A stretch of DNA of 64,000 nucleotides from Micrasema longulum (lineage: Eukaryota; Arthropoda; Insecta; Trichoptera; Brachycentridae), in the NCBI GenBank assembly GCA_022494885.1, contig JAGVSM010002918.1:1-64000 (forward strand), in the 5' to 3' direction. The notes under the pieces were generated by a model. It ran no database searches and was not told the DNA's origin. It saw only the letters and a program-made list of their open reading frames with translations. The position numbers and the translations under genes are program-made. Positions 1 to 11,984 of this stretch are shown here, piece by piece. Position 1 is the stretch's first letter, and each line of letters opens with the position of its first letter.

Positions 1-2160
1 GTGTTTGTTGACTTTGCTCTTCTGACAGGGTATGCAGGCCTTCGTCCAAGCTGCGCAGTCTGCTTTCATATTTTTCCAGACGCCTCTTTGACTGATGGTC
101 TTGGTCGTGGCGTCGGCTCCTGCATGGTTGAGGTTATGCACTTGGTTGAAGAAAGATCTCTGTAGCGTTTTTGGGATGTACGGTCGCATGTTGCCTTTGT
201 TGAGATCGAGGACGATTTCTTGTCCCTGCATGTTGGTTTTGATCAGGTTCAGAGCAGTGTTCTTGTCGTCCAAGAGTGCGAGTAGTTCGTTGTCCTGCCT
301 TTGTTCTTTATGGATCTTTTCAAACGATATGTTTGCCTCTTGTTCGATCATGTCGATTCTTGATAAGGTATCGGCGACGACGTTGTCTTCTCCTTTTATG
401 TATTTGATGTCCGTGCTGAACTGTGAGGTGTAGTCTAGATATCTGAGTTGTCTGGGGCTTTCTTTGTCGTGACTTTTCCTTCTAAACACGAATTGTAGTG
501 GTTTATGGTCCGTGTATATGCAGAATTCTCTGCCCTCCAGATAATGTTGAAAGTACCTTACAGTCTCAAAAATGGCTAGTAGTTCCCTGTCGTACGTACT
601 ATATGAGCACTGAGCCTTGTTCAACTTTTTTTGAGAAGAAACTTATCGGTTTGTAGTTGATGCCGTCTGTGGTTTGTTGTAGCACGCCTCCGATTGCGTA
701 ATCTGAGGCGTCTGTCCACACTGACATCTTGCTGCTTTCCTCTGGGTAGCTAAGCTTAGTGGCGTTGATCAGCGAGTTCTTGACCTCTTCGAAATCGTGT
801 GTAGTGACTTCGTTCCACTCTACTTTTCTGTTGTCATTCTTTTTTTGCTCCCTTGAGGTAATCGTGTAGTCGTATCAATTTGTGTGCTGCTCGTGGTATG
901 AATCTTCGGTAGAAGTTTCCCATGGCCAAGAATCTTCTCAACTGCTTAATGGTTTCTGGCGTGTTGAGGTTCGTGATGGCTTCCACTTTTGTTGGCGAGG
1001 GTCCGATGCCTTCAGCCGAAATTTCATAACCAAGAAATAACAGTGTTTTCTTGGCAAACTCGCATTTAGATGGGTTTACCACCATTCCATGATCTTGAAG
1101 TCGCTGGAACAAAGCTTTTAAGTGTTCCCCATGTGTTTCTTCGTCTGGTGAAGCGATCAATATATCGTCGATATATGCGTGTACTCCTTCTAGACCTCTT
1201 GTGACTTCGTTGATGTGACGTTGGAATGTTTGTGCAGCGCATGATAGTCCGAATGGCATTCTTACAAATTCAAATAACCCGAATGGTGTGGTTATAGCTG
1301 TCTTTTAATGTCAGTTTCATTAATTGGAATTTGGTGATATGCTCGTTGTAAGTCAATTTTGGAAAAAATTTTACAGTTAAATAAGTCATTGCATATATCG
1401 TGGATATGTGGCAAGGAATAACGATCAGGTACCGTCTGTGCGTTTAAGCTACGGTAATCGCCACAAGGGCGATAAGTACCATCGCTCTTCTTCACCATAT
1501 GCAATGGAGAGGCCCACTCACTCTTGGAGGGTCTACAAATACCTTGAGCCACCATGTGATCAAACTCTTGCTTCGCCTGCCTCAGTAGTTCTGGGGACAG
1601 CCGACGAGTCTTACACATAACGTGTTTGCCACGGGTATCTATATGGTGGATTGTGTTGTGTTTATCCAGCCCTGCGTATGGTTTATTGATATCTACTAGT
1701 TGTGGATACTTCAATATGAGTGAGTGGTAAATGTTGGTTTTGTCTGTTAATGATATGGAACATGTTATGTTGTTGTTTGTGGAGATGTCAAATGCTCTGA
1801 CTATCTTGCCGTTTGTATTGTCTACTAACCGTTTGTTCCTAACATCTACTAACAGATGGAAGTTGTGGAGAAAATCTGCTCCTATAATAGGGCGTGTCGT
1901 ATCCGCTATTATAAACTTCCATGTAAACCTTTGTTTACATCCCAGATTCAGTGTTACCGTGGTAACTCCGAAATTCTGGATCATAGTCCCGTTCGCTGCA
2001 TAGAGAATTAGCTTAGACTTTTCTCCATGGCGTTTGTGTAAAGATCTAGGAATTAATGATATTTCCGATCCGGAGTCAACGAGGTATGACACACCGGTAT
2101 CACGATCTTTAACAAAGAGACGTGTTGTGTTGGTTGAATCAGCCGCCTCCGCTATGATTC
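1..2160 (-). pseudogene. gypsy pol remnant: protease, RT, RNase H, start of integrase
   Basis: The protease active-site motif DSGSEIS is near 2075. RT follows, with a GDYRSLN block near 1440 and a YIDDILIAS catalytic loop near 1150-1180; the frame breaks between 1292 and 1259. RNase H shows WTDASDYAIGG near 690-720, then a T-run that breaks the frame near 630, then YTDHKPL near 505-525. The integrase zinc-binding region starts near 150 (HNLNH) and has a CIPC pair near 15-40, where the window ends. These are family hallmarks read directly from the - strand translation. With at least two frame breaks it is a fossil. Open frames on the + strand in this stretch are antisense shadows. Confidence 0.85.
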
Positions 2161-2166
2161 GCCCAT

Positions 2167-3044
2167 CTAGTTTTTTGAAGCTAGATGCGGTTTAAATTCA
2201 CATGGTGTGACGCATTTCTTAGCTTGATCGCCAAATTTTGTGTGGAAGTAACAAAGAATAGTTTTCTTGTTATTTCCGTTGGCCCTATAGCTTGTTTTGT
2301 TGAAATTGTTGTTGTATTTGTTGTTATTGAAATTGTTACTGCTGTTACTTGTTGTGTGTTTGAATCTATTGTTATTGTTGTTGTGACTATGCTGTTTGTT
2401 GGTTGTGTGAAATAAACTCTCTACCTTATGGGTTAGAGCTTGTACGGACTGTTCTAAACTACAAATGTTATTTTTATTGTTGGTACCTACTACCGCTACA
2501 TTATCCTGTGTGTACACCTGTATTAGGCGATCTGCTATCGTCGCTTGCCTATCCAGTCATCTTCGCTTATGGCTAAATGCGCTTGGATCGTCTTGGGCAG
2601 TTGTTGTATCCACAAGTATTGCAACGTCGTTTCGTCTATTTGTAAACCTATTGCTAGCGTCCGCATCTCTCTAAGTAGGCTGGATGGGTTTCGATCCCCA
2701 AGCTGTAAGGAAGAAAACAGTTTCTCTCTCCTTCTGTCCTGTGGACAGCCCATGCGTTGGATTATAGCTTCCTTCAGCCTCGTATATTTTGCTCGGTTCG
2801 GTTCCATGAGTAAAATATCTGAAACTTGTTCTATGTGCGCTTGTTCAAGTTTTGATACTAAGTGACTATAACGTGCGTCTTCTGAAACTATGTTTGCCAA
2901 CTCAAATTGTGCTTCTATCTGTTTAAACCAAAGTTCGATGTTGTTCACCCATAGCTGTGGTAGTTTAACGCTAATCCTATCCGTGTGGAACATGTTGTTT
3001 GCTGTGTTGATATTTGTCAAGTCAGTGTTGTCCTTGTTAGCCAT
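2167..3044 (-). pseudogene. gypsy gag remnant
   Basis: Two adjacent reading frames, 3044-2535 and 2517-2167, make up a broken gag. The first starts with a Met and carries the capsid-type stretch around WVNNIELWFKQIEAQFELA, typical of arthropod gypsy gag, where a W-x-WF-x-QxEAQF pattern recurs. The second is very Asn-rich and ends in a cysteine/histidine cluster (CYFHTKFGDQAKKC then C), the nucleocapsid-like end seen in many insect gypsy elements. A stop or frameshift near 2520-2535 separates them. Gag would package the element RNA; this copy is unlikely to make a full-length product. Confidence 0.75.
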
Positions 3045-4540
3045 TGTTTACAGTTTAAAATATTCGTTTTTAAAAAAAAAATTCAGAAAAATGTATGTAA
3101 TAATGATTACAGTATAAGTTAAAATATTGAAATAAAAGTATTCAATAATGAGTGTAGTTGTATTAAAAAGTTAAGTTTAAATTATTAGATTTAAATTTAA
3201 ATTTAAATTTAAATTTCAAATAAAAATATTTATTTTTTAAATGTCAGAGTCACTATTTGTTATGTATGTACTGTGCAAGTTATAGAGAAGAAAATTAAAA
3301 ACAGAAAATTTAAATAATTATTTTACCATACGGCGGAACACATTTTCCAACTATTAGGTATTTGTATTCTCCAAGCCTGAGTGGTCCCCTCAATATTAAT
3401 ATTCCTTTTGATTGTCCGTTGTACAATATATCAAGTTTAAAATGTTTATGGTAAAACTTCAAATCTGTAACACATAATAACATGCATAGCCTAGGTTAAA
3501 AATATAAACATATATAGTACAGTCACCCGATATAATGTATATAGAAAAAAAGTATGGATACTAATGTCCACGTACTAAGTTAAACATTCGTCGGCTTAGC
3601 CGCCCGAATATCTGTTTGTTTGATAGTTTCAAGTTGTTTACAAAAATAAAATTTTACAAATTGCAAGTATTGTGCACGACTGCGCCAGCTGAAAAATATT
3701 TCCGATAGATTTCGCTGGTAAAAAAAAACTTACTCCCGCAGTGCGTTCACAAGGAGAAAACTTTCGGATGCCTACGTCGCGCTTGTCTCGCCATATAATA
3801 TTTGTCAAAAATAATTATGTTCCGGTACCCTGTAAGTACCTCTACTCAATCTGGCACCCTATGTAAATGTTCGTGTGAATTGTTTGTGTGTTCGACTCAA
3901 GAAAAATAAAAAAAAAATAAAATTTATATGTGTTGTAGGAATGTATTACTCGGCGTGCGATTTTTGGTGAGCGAGTCGCTCGAACGTATTATATTATGTT
4001 TGTTTATAATAATTTTAGTTAAATTATGAATCCCCTGTTTGAATTAATCCCGGCCGAGTAATATTGTTAAGAAATTAATCACAGTTTAATCAATTCACTA
4101 GTACATTAATTACATTTACATTAGTTACATTTACATTGAAGATTGTTACCGACAGAAAAATTCACCCGATTCGCTCGGTCTTTGAAAAATCTAATTCTAT
4201 TATATATTATAATTATTATAATATAATTCTATTATATATTATAATTATTATAATATAATTCTATTATACTAAATTAATTAACCTTACAATAAGTTAACCT
4301 TGAAATAGATTAACCTTGATTAATTACAAATAAATTAAAAGTGCAATCAAATTAAAAATGAAATTTTAAATTTTCCATGTACCGACCGAAAAAAAGTAAT
4401 TGTTGTACAATTTTGTCAAGCGAAGATATTTCTGTCTGAAATTTTGCGCAATTTTTATGGAATTTGAATGGGGTCACCGTGATTGATTGTTTAATGTTGT
4501 GTTTTCGTGTTCAAACGTCGGGGTATACCACTTTTAGTCG
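3045..4540. other. AT-rich leader or insertion between gypsy gag and LTR
   Basis: No gene seen. It holds a 27-bp run of alternating TTT/AAA triplets (3190-3216), a 32-bp tandem repeat (4194-4268) and, near 4520, a short stretch containing ACCCCGACG on the - strand, reminiscent of the sequence just inside 5' LTRs of some gypsy elements. The rest is low complexity. Confidence 0.4.
4194..4268. repeat. 32-bp AT-only tandem repeat, 2.3 copies
   Basis: Two identical 32-bp units (4194-4225, 4226-4257), starting ATTCTATTATATATTATAAT, are followed by an 11-bp partial third copy. Confidence 0.9.
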
Positions 4541-5010
4541 TGTTGTTACCACCTTTATGTAGGCACCTAGTTGGTGGCCTAATCTTGTGATGTACAAAGT
4601 TATGTGGGTGCACAGAATGAGAGCAAGTAAAACAGGGTACTTACGTTTTACACAAAGATTTATTCACGAAACTAAACTACTGAAGCTAACACATTGAAAG
4701 AAGGATTCTAATAACTATATTAGGCAAAATAAAATGAAGTTGGTAAATCTAAATGGGCGGTAATTTTGTGCCTCGAAGACGCGTGCGGTGAGGTCGGAAG
4801 CCGGTAGTTTTCTCCCTCGCCGGTTTGGCCCGTTCGTACGCTCTACGTCGGCGTTCGGCAATGTTCGGCTCGTGCCGTCGTTGTCGACCCGCCACATTTA
4901 TTTCTTTTATCCAATTAATGCGATAGCGATGTTTTTGTTCGTTATTGAGCACGCCGGATACAACGCAGCTCTAAGTTTGTCTCGACGCGTCGACACTCGA
5001 CAGTCAGACA
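4541..5010 (-). repeat. Candidate 5' LTR of the gypsy element
   Basis: On the - strand this block begins TGTCTGACTG and ends GGTAACAACA, i.e. TGT...ACA termini as expected of an LTR, length 470 bp. It contains an AATAAA near 4660 and is clearly GC-richer than its flanks between 4770 and 4990. It lies upstream of gag in the element's own orientation. The short open frames in both strands here are likely incidental. A second LTR copy to compare with is not in the window. Confidence 0.5.
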
Positions 5011-6206
5011 TGACTGTTGTGTCGGGGAATAATATTTTGGAGATTACGGGATGCTCATTAGTTTTACTTATCAGCAATGGATGGCAGGCAGAATGAGCGA
5101 AAGGTGAAAAAAGTTATTTGACATTAGCGCACGCATGATTGCCAGGCGTATAAATAGAAATCATAAATGAAACGGGTCATATCAGAGTTGGCTCATTTTA
5201 TTAATAGAATTTCACGCACAAAATATACTTCAATGATTTTGAACCAAATTGATCATTACTTCATACTCCTATAGTAACTTTTTTATAAATACGATTTTAT
5301 TTATTTATTTATTAACGGACATTGTCCGTGTATTATTGTATTATTTTATTTATTTAACACTAAAACATACATTAGGAAATACAAAATAATAAAAAAACTG
5401 GTTGAACTTGGTAAAGAAGAGTCATGTTCTTGTGTTTGGCCAGTGTAAAAAAAAAAATTAAAAAAAAACAAAAATGCGTAACAAATAAAAAAGGATAAAT
5501 AATTAAAGATTTGATAAAATTATACAATAACCATGAAAAAATATTCATTATAAAACAATAGGCTCTAACTTACTAAACGAAAGCAAAAATTGAATGAATC
5601 AGAAACATGAGAAAATGATTCTAATGACGATGAATTGAAAAGAACGCTTGTTTCAAGTGTAAATTGGCATGCTATATTTCTATTTATTTATTTAACACTT
5701 TATATACATATTCATTTTACAAACATAAAAGGGCGGGCATGTATAATGCCTTCAGCCAATTTCTTCCTACCTAGACAAACCGTTTGGTTTGAGAAAATAA
5801 GAAGTACCTACATGACTATATTCTAGGTATTAGTAGAATAAGGAAGCAGATAGACACATTCTTTAAAAAATAAAAAAATAATTACATTAAAAAATAAATG
5901 CATACTGAAAATAATTCTATTTTCTTAATATCAGCATATGTTAATTTGGTTTTTCTTTTATTTTTCTTTTCTTTCTTTTAATGGTCGTATCATACCATAT
6001 ATATGTGCTTTAAACTTTTTAATAATTAAAAAAGGAATGGCCCACGCTCAGACGCTGTAGTCTTTGCGGAAATTTTTTTCAATTCATGTTATAGCTTGAT
6101 TTTTAGATGTATTTTTCTTAAGTGTATTTTTGTAATTATATTTCTATGTAAATTAATATATTTATGAAAAAATAAACAAATAAAAAAAAATATATATAAA
6201 AAAATA
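5011..6206. other. AT-rich, no gene recognised
   Basis: Low-complexity A/T runs dominate. The segment near 6030-6190 ends in AATAAAC plus A-rich sequence, which might be a + oriented retroelement 3' end. I could not assign it. Confidence 0.3.
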
Positions 6207-6290
6207 TTTAATAAACTAAAAATCTACACTATACTATGAGGAGCGACGGGTGGAAGAGGGTGGGTGGAAGGAAAGAAGAAGGAGTAAGTA
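6207..6290 (-). repeat. Copy of the LINE 3' segment also at 16.0 kb
   Basis: The stretch containing AAATCTACACTATACTATGA followed by GGAAAGAAGAAGGAG matches 16027-16090 closely. There it forms the 3' untranslated part of a - strand LINE remnant. No coding part is visible here. Confidence 0.45.
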
Positions 6291-7317
6291 TTCTATATAT
6301 TATTTTATAAATATATAGATGGTAAGACGCGTTCTTGAGTGGAGTGAAGAATCACAAAACTTCAAGAAAGGCCACTAACGAGATATACAGAGGAGATTCT
6401 ATTCTAAGGTTTATTAAAGGGCATTCCTGTAAGAAAAACTCGCTTGAAAATGAAAAGAAAGGTCTGCCGAAAAGCATTAAATAAGAAAAGCTTACGGTTT
6501 ACAATTATTCGACTACGGGTAAAAATTACGTAAGATTAAAGATTTAAAATGTAAAATATGATAGTTTGCCTATTTTAATTATCACATCAGATATTAAGAG
6601 CTCTGGAACGATGAAGAGGGGTCTTCTTAGCGATAGTAAATGTCATTAGAGTATAAATAGTGCAGCCGAAGAAGAATGCGTCTCTGGCAAAAGTTCGCAC
6701 GGGGATATAAATGCATACCTAGATTCTTAACATTAACATTGCTGGTGGACTCTCTCCTTTACTACACCTCTTGCCGACACATTTCAATGAATGAGACTAA
6801 AGCAATTGAATAAACGTGTAATTAAAATTAAATTGACGAATTATGTTAAAACCGAGTAGCCGTTGTTATGGTGAGTGCACCACGTATTTTTAATAATTAA
6901 AACAAAACTATGTATTTTAGACCGTGTAAATTAATTTCAAGAATCAAGTATGGCTAAGTAATATACAAGTATACTTCAGTGGGTGTATGACACAAGAGTT
7001 CTCATATCTATGGGCACCATTTTTGTAATTATTATTTAGTACCGCGGAAATCCACGAATGCAAAATACTGAATATTGAAAATACATAATGCCGTAAATTA
7101 AAAATATAAAAATAAACACAACCAACCGCTTTTTAAGCTTTCTAGATGCTTTAGTACATATAATCTAGATATTACAGGATGGCCAGGTTTTTTCTTTCGA
7201 TTTGCTCTTGAAATTCACAAGGCGTAGATTTTTGAGTCATCAAAAAGAAGAACCTTCTTACTGTCAATTTCTCGCAGGTAAGCCATAAATTGGTTGGAAT
7301 TGCCCTCCTAAAAGAGC

Positions 7318-7519
7318 CATGGGCCTCGATTACAATCGGAAGTTAACATTTATCTTATCCAAACATTTTTTTCTTCTAAACATGTTCAATTGTAGGTTAC
7401 CGACGAAGATACTTTAAATGTTCATGCAAATATACTCATTTTCATACACAAATATCGGTTTTTCTTTATAGACAGTCGAAGATAACTCCGTTAACTTCCC
7501 ATTGTAATCGGGGCCCATG
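7318..7519. mobile_element. Fold-back element, inverted arms about 26 bp, with a third arm copy at 60.2 kb
   Basis: The left arm at 7318-7355 contains GATTACAATCGGAAGTTAAC. The right arm at 7481-7519 is its imperfect inverse, ending in CGGGGCCCATG. The left-arm sequence recurs, inverted, at 60216-60250. About 125 bp separates the arms. No coding capacity. Confidence 0.55.
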
Positions 7520-7710
7520 TGCTTACACATATTATATATTACAAGCTTAGCTTTATTTGTATAACGGTATAGCACATAGAAATATAAAAAAACATAGTAC
7601 TGCACCCCTCTGTTTTTTTAAAATAAACTTATAAATTTCAGCGGAGAACATTTTTTATAAAGACGTAAAAATGAGATTTTATGATGGGACCATTTTGCAC
7701 CCTCAGAAGT

Positions 7711-7852
7711 ACTCTGATACCCGTATGCAGAGACAAAACTTAAGGTGAGGAACGTACATTCTACTCTCGTATGAAGAGAATAACCCCAAGGTAAAGACAA
7801 TAGAATGTACTTTCCTCACCTTAAGTTTTGTCTCTGCATACGGGTATGAGTA
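7711..7852. repeat. Long hairpin with about 50-bp arms flanked by 12-bp direct repeats
   Basis: The arm at 7711-7762 (containing ACCCGTATGCAGAGACAAAA) is repeated inverted at 7802-7852 with few mismatches and a loop of about 39 bp. The 12-mer GACCATTTTGCA occurs on both sides (near 7688 and 7863) in direct orientation, as a target duplication would. Confidence 0.7.
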
Positions 7853-8372
7853 TATTTAAATCGACCATTTTGCATGAGAGTAAAAAAAATAATGCTCGTA
7901 ACTTATGTATGTTGCCATTATAATGTACAGTATTTTTTTTGGTATTTGCTCATCTGACTGTTAAAATATGAGAAAAACAGTGTAGCATCATAAGTAATAA
8001 AATTTGAATAAAACATTGGGGTCGGAAAGGGAATTATGATATTTTACTTAGTTGATTTCAAAGAATGCTAAAGAATACTTTGTGGTACATCTAGCTGAAA
8101 AAAAATGTAGAGATATGTCAGTGTTCTCCTGGGAGAGAAATTGGTTTAACTGCATTCATAATCCAAAACAGCCAAATTTAGTCTTGCGACAGTGTACTTC
8201 TGGGGGGTACAATTTGTTGGATGTGATAAGATTTTACAACGCCTTAAAAGTATTTATATCTAGTTATTATGGTGACTTTTTGAGTGCTTATTTACACATC
8301 ACATATACTAAATGTTAAATGAACTCGGCGTGGAAGGCGCGAACGGTAGGTACCTACTACTGAACGGAAAAA

Positions 8373-8749
8373 CAATGAAGAACTTTAGCCCTACGGGAAA
8401 TTGGAGACAAAAAATGTTTTCTTACGCGCGGTAAAATTTAGATCAACGGCAAAGTTTCTATAAAATGTGCGCAAAAAAAGATTAAAAACATTTTAACTAC
8501 TTTGAACGACGTCACTAGTTCATATGAATCAACCAATGATAAGAGAGTTGTGGAAGATTTCCGGTTAACTTCCGCCAACGGACCAATCGGCAAAACTGAC
8601 CGAGAAGAAGCGGAAGAGACGTCACACGCCGAGTAATTTCAGAAATACAAAACTTTAAAAAATCATAGCGCTGATAATGCGATAGGTAAAAATAAAAAAA
8701 ATAACTTAGTTTAATAGTTTATTAACAAAAAAAACACTGAGCATCATTG
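8373..8749 (+). mobile_element. MITE family A, copy 1
   Basis: A non-coding element of about 377 bp with diverged terminal inverted repeats (CAATGAAGAACTTTAG... / ...ACACTGAGCATCATTG). Diagnostic internal blocks shared with copies at 33.3 and 40.2 kb are CTACGGGAAATTGG, ATCAACCAATGAT, GATTTCCGGTT and GTGACGTCAC-like words. This copy is the most diverged at its ends. Confidence 0.7.
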
Positions 8750-9089
8750 TAAAAGATTATGAAATTGCGATTTGGTTCAACATAAATTTTTAGAGAATAC
8801 GAGTAAGTACATATTTATGTACAAAACCAGGAGCATAAGTTATTGAACTTGAGTTCCATGCTTACAAAACCGAAACCCGCTAGACCCTATAATTTGATAC
8901 ATCATGGTAATGGATAAAAAATCTATGGGACGCGCCGGATAAAAACGATTGGACCCCATTTCATAAAATAACTATTTTTTTACAATTAGGAAGCAAATTA
9001 GAGTTGGTAAGTAAAAAACAATAAAAATTCCAGTTGTAAGAAGGGTGGAAATACAAACAATTTTCTTTTAACGGCATTGTATGGTAAGT

Positions 9090-9660
9090 TAGTTGTCAAA
9101 AAATTATGATATATGGGAAGATTACGAAATGTAATGGATATAAACAGTAGTATTCTTATATATATAACAATAATATGTCCACACATAAATTACTGTTCTT
9201 CCATTCTTTTTTTATGTAACGAAGGAGAAATTAAAAATATACAAATTCTTCAAAATAAGGCGATGAGGATTATACCCGAAAGAAATATCTATTCTTATGT
9301 GGAAATAATGCACAAAGAAATTGGCTTGCTCACAGTAAAGCAACAAGTTAAATGTAATGTATCAATTTTTATGCATAAAATAATTAAGGGGATGAATAAA
9401 ATAAAAACAATAATAAAATTTAACCAACAATGTCATACATATGAAACAAGGGGTAAGATTACTAATGAGAAGAAAAACAGAATCTCAAAACTCATTGTAC
9501 AAGGGATTGAAACTGTACAATGAGTTACCTGAAAATAAAGGAAATAGAAAAAAATCGAAATATTTAAAATTCATTTGAAAAAATTGTTATTGAGAAATTT
9601 TTATAAAAAAAAAGTAATATTATTAAAAGTTTATTGAAGTTCTTAAGATGTTATGAACTA
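9090..9660 (+). pseudogene. Non-LTR retrotransposon (LINE) 3' end, RT C-terminal region
   Basis: The translation 9113-9520 contains PHINYCSSILFLC and IQILQNKAMRII, typical of the C-terminal region following LINE reverse transcriptase (the pattern NYCSSILF...LQNKAMRII). A one-base shift near 9490 moves the continuation (LYKGLKLYNELPENK) to another frame, so it is frameshifted. It ends in AT-rich sequence. It is 5' truncated, the common fate of LINE copies. Exact clade is unresolved. Confidence 0.75.
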
Positions 9661-10140
9661 ACTTAATAAAGAGTAAATAAATATATATACAATATTCTAA
9701 AACGTAAATAAACTTTTTAAATACAATTAATCAATATCATAAACGGTTATGGAGCTTCGTAGAAGAAATGTTTAATCACGCCAGCATCGTGTACAATTTC
9801 TAAACACAGTAAATTTAGTGCATATGATATTATGTTGTCTACTAGACTCCACATTGCATAATATAAATATAACAAATAATGTGATTACGATATTATGTAT
9901 TAATTTAGAATAATAATTCAAAACAATGAGAACATTTAATATAAATATTTTTTAACATTACAACCATCGAATTATCATGTGAATTGAAATCAGCAACCAT
10001 ATTTCAAAGTCAAATTAAATCATATTTGTGCCAACTAGGGCAAGTTATTTTCAGTTCACAGACATAGATCAAATAAGTATTAATTAGATAATAATATGGT
10101 ACATTATTATCATAAAAGGCAAGTGATAATTAAAGATACA

Positions 10141-10239
10141 TGTACCGCACGTCGAGATATACATATATGTAATAAGAACGCTTTTTTTTCTCTCAAATGC
10201 ATTGTCAACCGTTTAGTGTGATATCTCGCGCACGGTACA
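10141..10239. repeat. Short inverted-repeat element, 22-bp arms
   Basis: TGTACCGCACGTCGAGATAT at 10141 is mirrored, with mismatches, by ATATCTCGCGCACGGTACA ending at 10239. About 55 bp lies between the arms. Confidence 0.45.
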
Positions 10240-10297
10240 GTGTAACTAACATAAACATTTGCATGTAAATATCTAGAATATTATAATAATACAAATA

Positions 10298-10458
10298 CGT
10301 AAATAGTTTTATTCCACTTTAATTTATAATTTTTTACCAGTGACCGGGCTTCGTCGTGACCGACATCGTCAGACTGGTGACAGACAGACGACGTCGTCAC
10401 GACGAAACCCGGTCACTGGTAAAAATTAAAAAATAAAAGTGGAATAAAACCACATACG
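10298..10458. mobile_element. Fold-back element with about 60-bp arms
   Basis: The left arm 10298-10360 (containing ACCAGTGACCGGGCTTCG) and right arm 10394-10458 (containing CGAAACCCGGTCACTGGT) are inverted copies. The GC-rich inner part has AT-rich outer ends. No coding capacity. Confidence 0.8.
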
Positions 10459-11570
10459 AATTTTTATTGTTATAATTAAAATGCAGTTCCACCAAGAAAT
10501 GTCAGTAGAAAAACTCTATCTATCTAGAATATGTTCACGCCAATTTAACACACTGTCAATCCACCCAAATTTACCGTGCCGTGTAAATTTTTGACGACAC
10601 GTGTGAGATGAGCCGGTATATTTCTTTCCCAAAACCATTCCTAAACATTTGACGAGTTTGTCTGGCATTTAAACGGTTAACATATATTGAAAACAAATTA
10701 ATTATTGTAATAATATTTCAGTTATATGCATGTTGAACAATATTTTTCATAAAACCAAGGACTTATTAGTTAACAACGTAAATTGTAAAATTTGCATAGT
10801 ACACGGTGATTCGACGACAGTATTATAGCTATATTCAGGGTAATGCAATCACATTATTACCCACGGCATCTTTATCTTCTACATATGTTCTAGATAATAA
10901 TATATTATTTTGTATACTCAACTAATTTTCATTATTTTTAATGGCTTAGAAGTATAGTAAATGCATTTTTAACCCGGGAGGGATCCCCGGTGATGTGTAG
11001 CTAGTACACATTGCGTCTAATAACTATAATATCTTTATAAATATAATTAATATTGGGTTAAGATTTTCAGTATTCCTCCATTACACATTTACGTATCGAC
11101 TGAAATAATTTGTTATTAAATAATAAGTACTTATTTGGCACAAAAAAGGCAATTTATCGGAAATCGGGGAAAATTACAAATATCATCATATATTCACAGT
11201 ATACCAATAACACCTGGCGTTATACATCTACTACATGTCCAGTCACGTAGTCCAGTACTAGCTACTTAGTAGCTCTCGAGAAGTTGGCGCGGGTGCACGT
11301 TTCGCCCGAGTCGTTAGCGATACCCAAAGGTTTTTTCATGTTTTCAGCAGTTAGATTTGAAATATTATCACCTTTAAATTAAATTATGGTTAATTAAAGC
11401 CATTTCCTATAAATATTCAATTTTTCCCTTTTTAAAAAGCTTTTTTTTAAAATGTGTAGTGACTACACAGCACCGTAACGCGCGGGTGTTTTTAGGACAG
11501 TAAGGGAAAGGTTAAATGCAAATCTTGATTATAGTTTTACCAAAGATTGATCAATTTTTTTATTTTTTTT
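10459..11570. other. AT-rich intergenic or intronic stretch
   Basis: No gene or dispersed repeat recognised. Only short palindromes such as GTGTAGCTAGTACAC near 10993. Confidence 0.3.
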
Positions 11571-11665
11571 TAACCTTGACCAAGAAGCTTGTTTGCTTTG
11601 AAACCGGTCGGTGAAAAATAAAAATCAGTGGTTAAAAACAAAGTTGTTTTATTTATTTTAAATAT
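11571..11665 (+). repeat. Single arm of fold-back family F
   Basis: Contains AAGCTTGTTTGCTTTGAAAC then CGGTCGGTGAAAAATAAA. It matches the right arm of the complete palindromic copy at 24040-24325 over about 90 bp. Confidence 0.8.
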
Positions 11666-11984
11666 ATTTTTAATTATTAATTAATATGGTTACGTAAAAA
11701 GTAGGGGAAAGGAAGGCGATTGATCAAATACATGTTTAAAATAGATCAATATGGTTACATATAATGTTGGGAGGCATATTCAGCCATTTTTCGGTTTTAA
11801 TTTTTTTATTTGAAAAGTATCATCATTTTTTAAGTAATGTTTTACTGTAATTAAAGTTTGAACTATTATGCATATAAGTAAAACAAAAACATAATTTTTA
11901 TATTTTAACGAGTTCTTTGTAAAATAACGTTTTTTTAAAAATGACGGGAAACTGGTTGAATGTGGGTACCTATGGGGTACTTAC

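Larger units (their letters stand above)
1..5010 (-). mobile_element. Decayed Ty3/gypsy LTR retrotransposon (window starts inside integrase)
   Basis: Read on the - strand, the order from high to low coordinates is candidate LTR (4541-5010), AT-rich leader, gag (3044-2167), protease, reverse transcriptase, RNase H and the integrase zinc-binding region, which runs off the left edge. This gag-PR-RT-RH-IN order is Ty3/gypsy. The reading frames are interrupted between the gag pieces (around 2520), between 1292 and 1259 inside RT, and at a T-run near 630 in RNase H, so the copy looks dead. The leader from LTR to gag is about 1.5 kb, unusually long, and may contain a secondary insertion. The second LTR lies outside the window, so LTR identity cannot be compared. 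Confidence 0.85.

Noticed and set aside
95..433. 112-codon + strand open frame
   Set aside because: Lies antisense to the gypsy RNase H/integrase region, whose - strand translation is clearly recognisable.
1408..2865. Several + strand open frames (1408, 1731, 2185, 2465, 2545)
   Set aside because: All are antisense shadows of gypsy gag and pol.
8052..8318. 88-codon + strand open frame with MISKNAKEYFVVHL
   Set aside because: No recognisable domain, no splice context, no repeat match; could be chance in AT-rich DNA.
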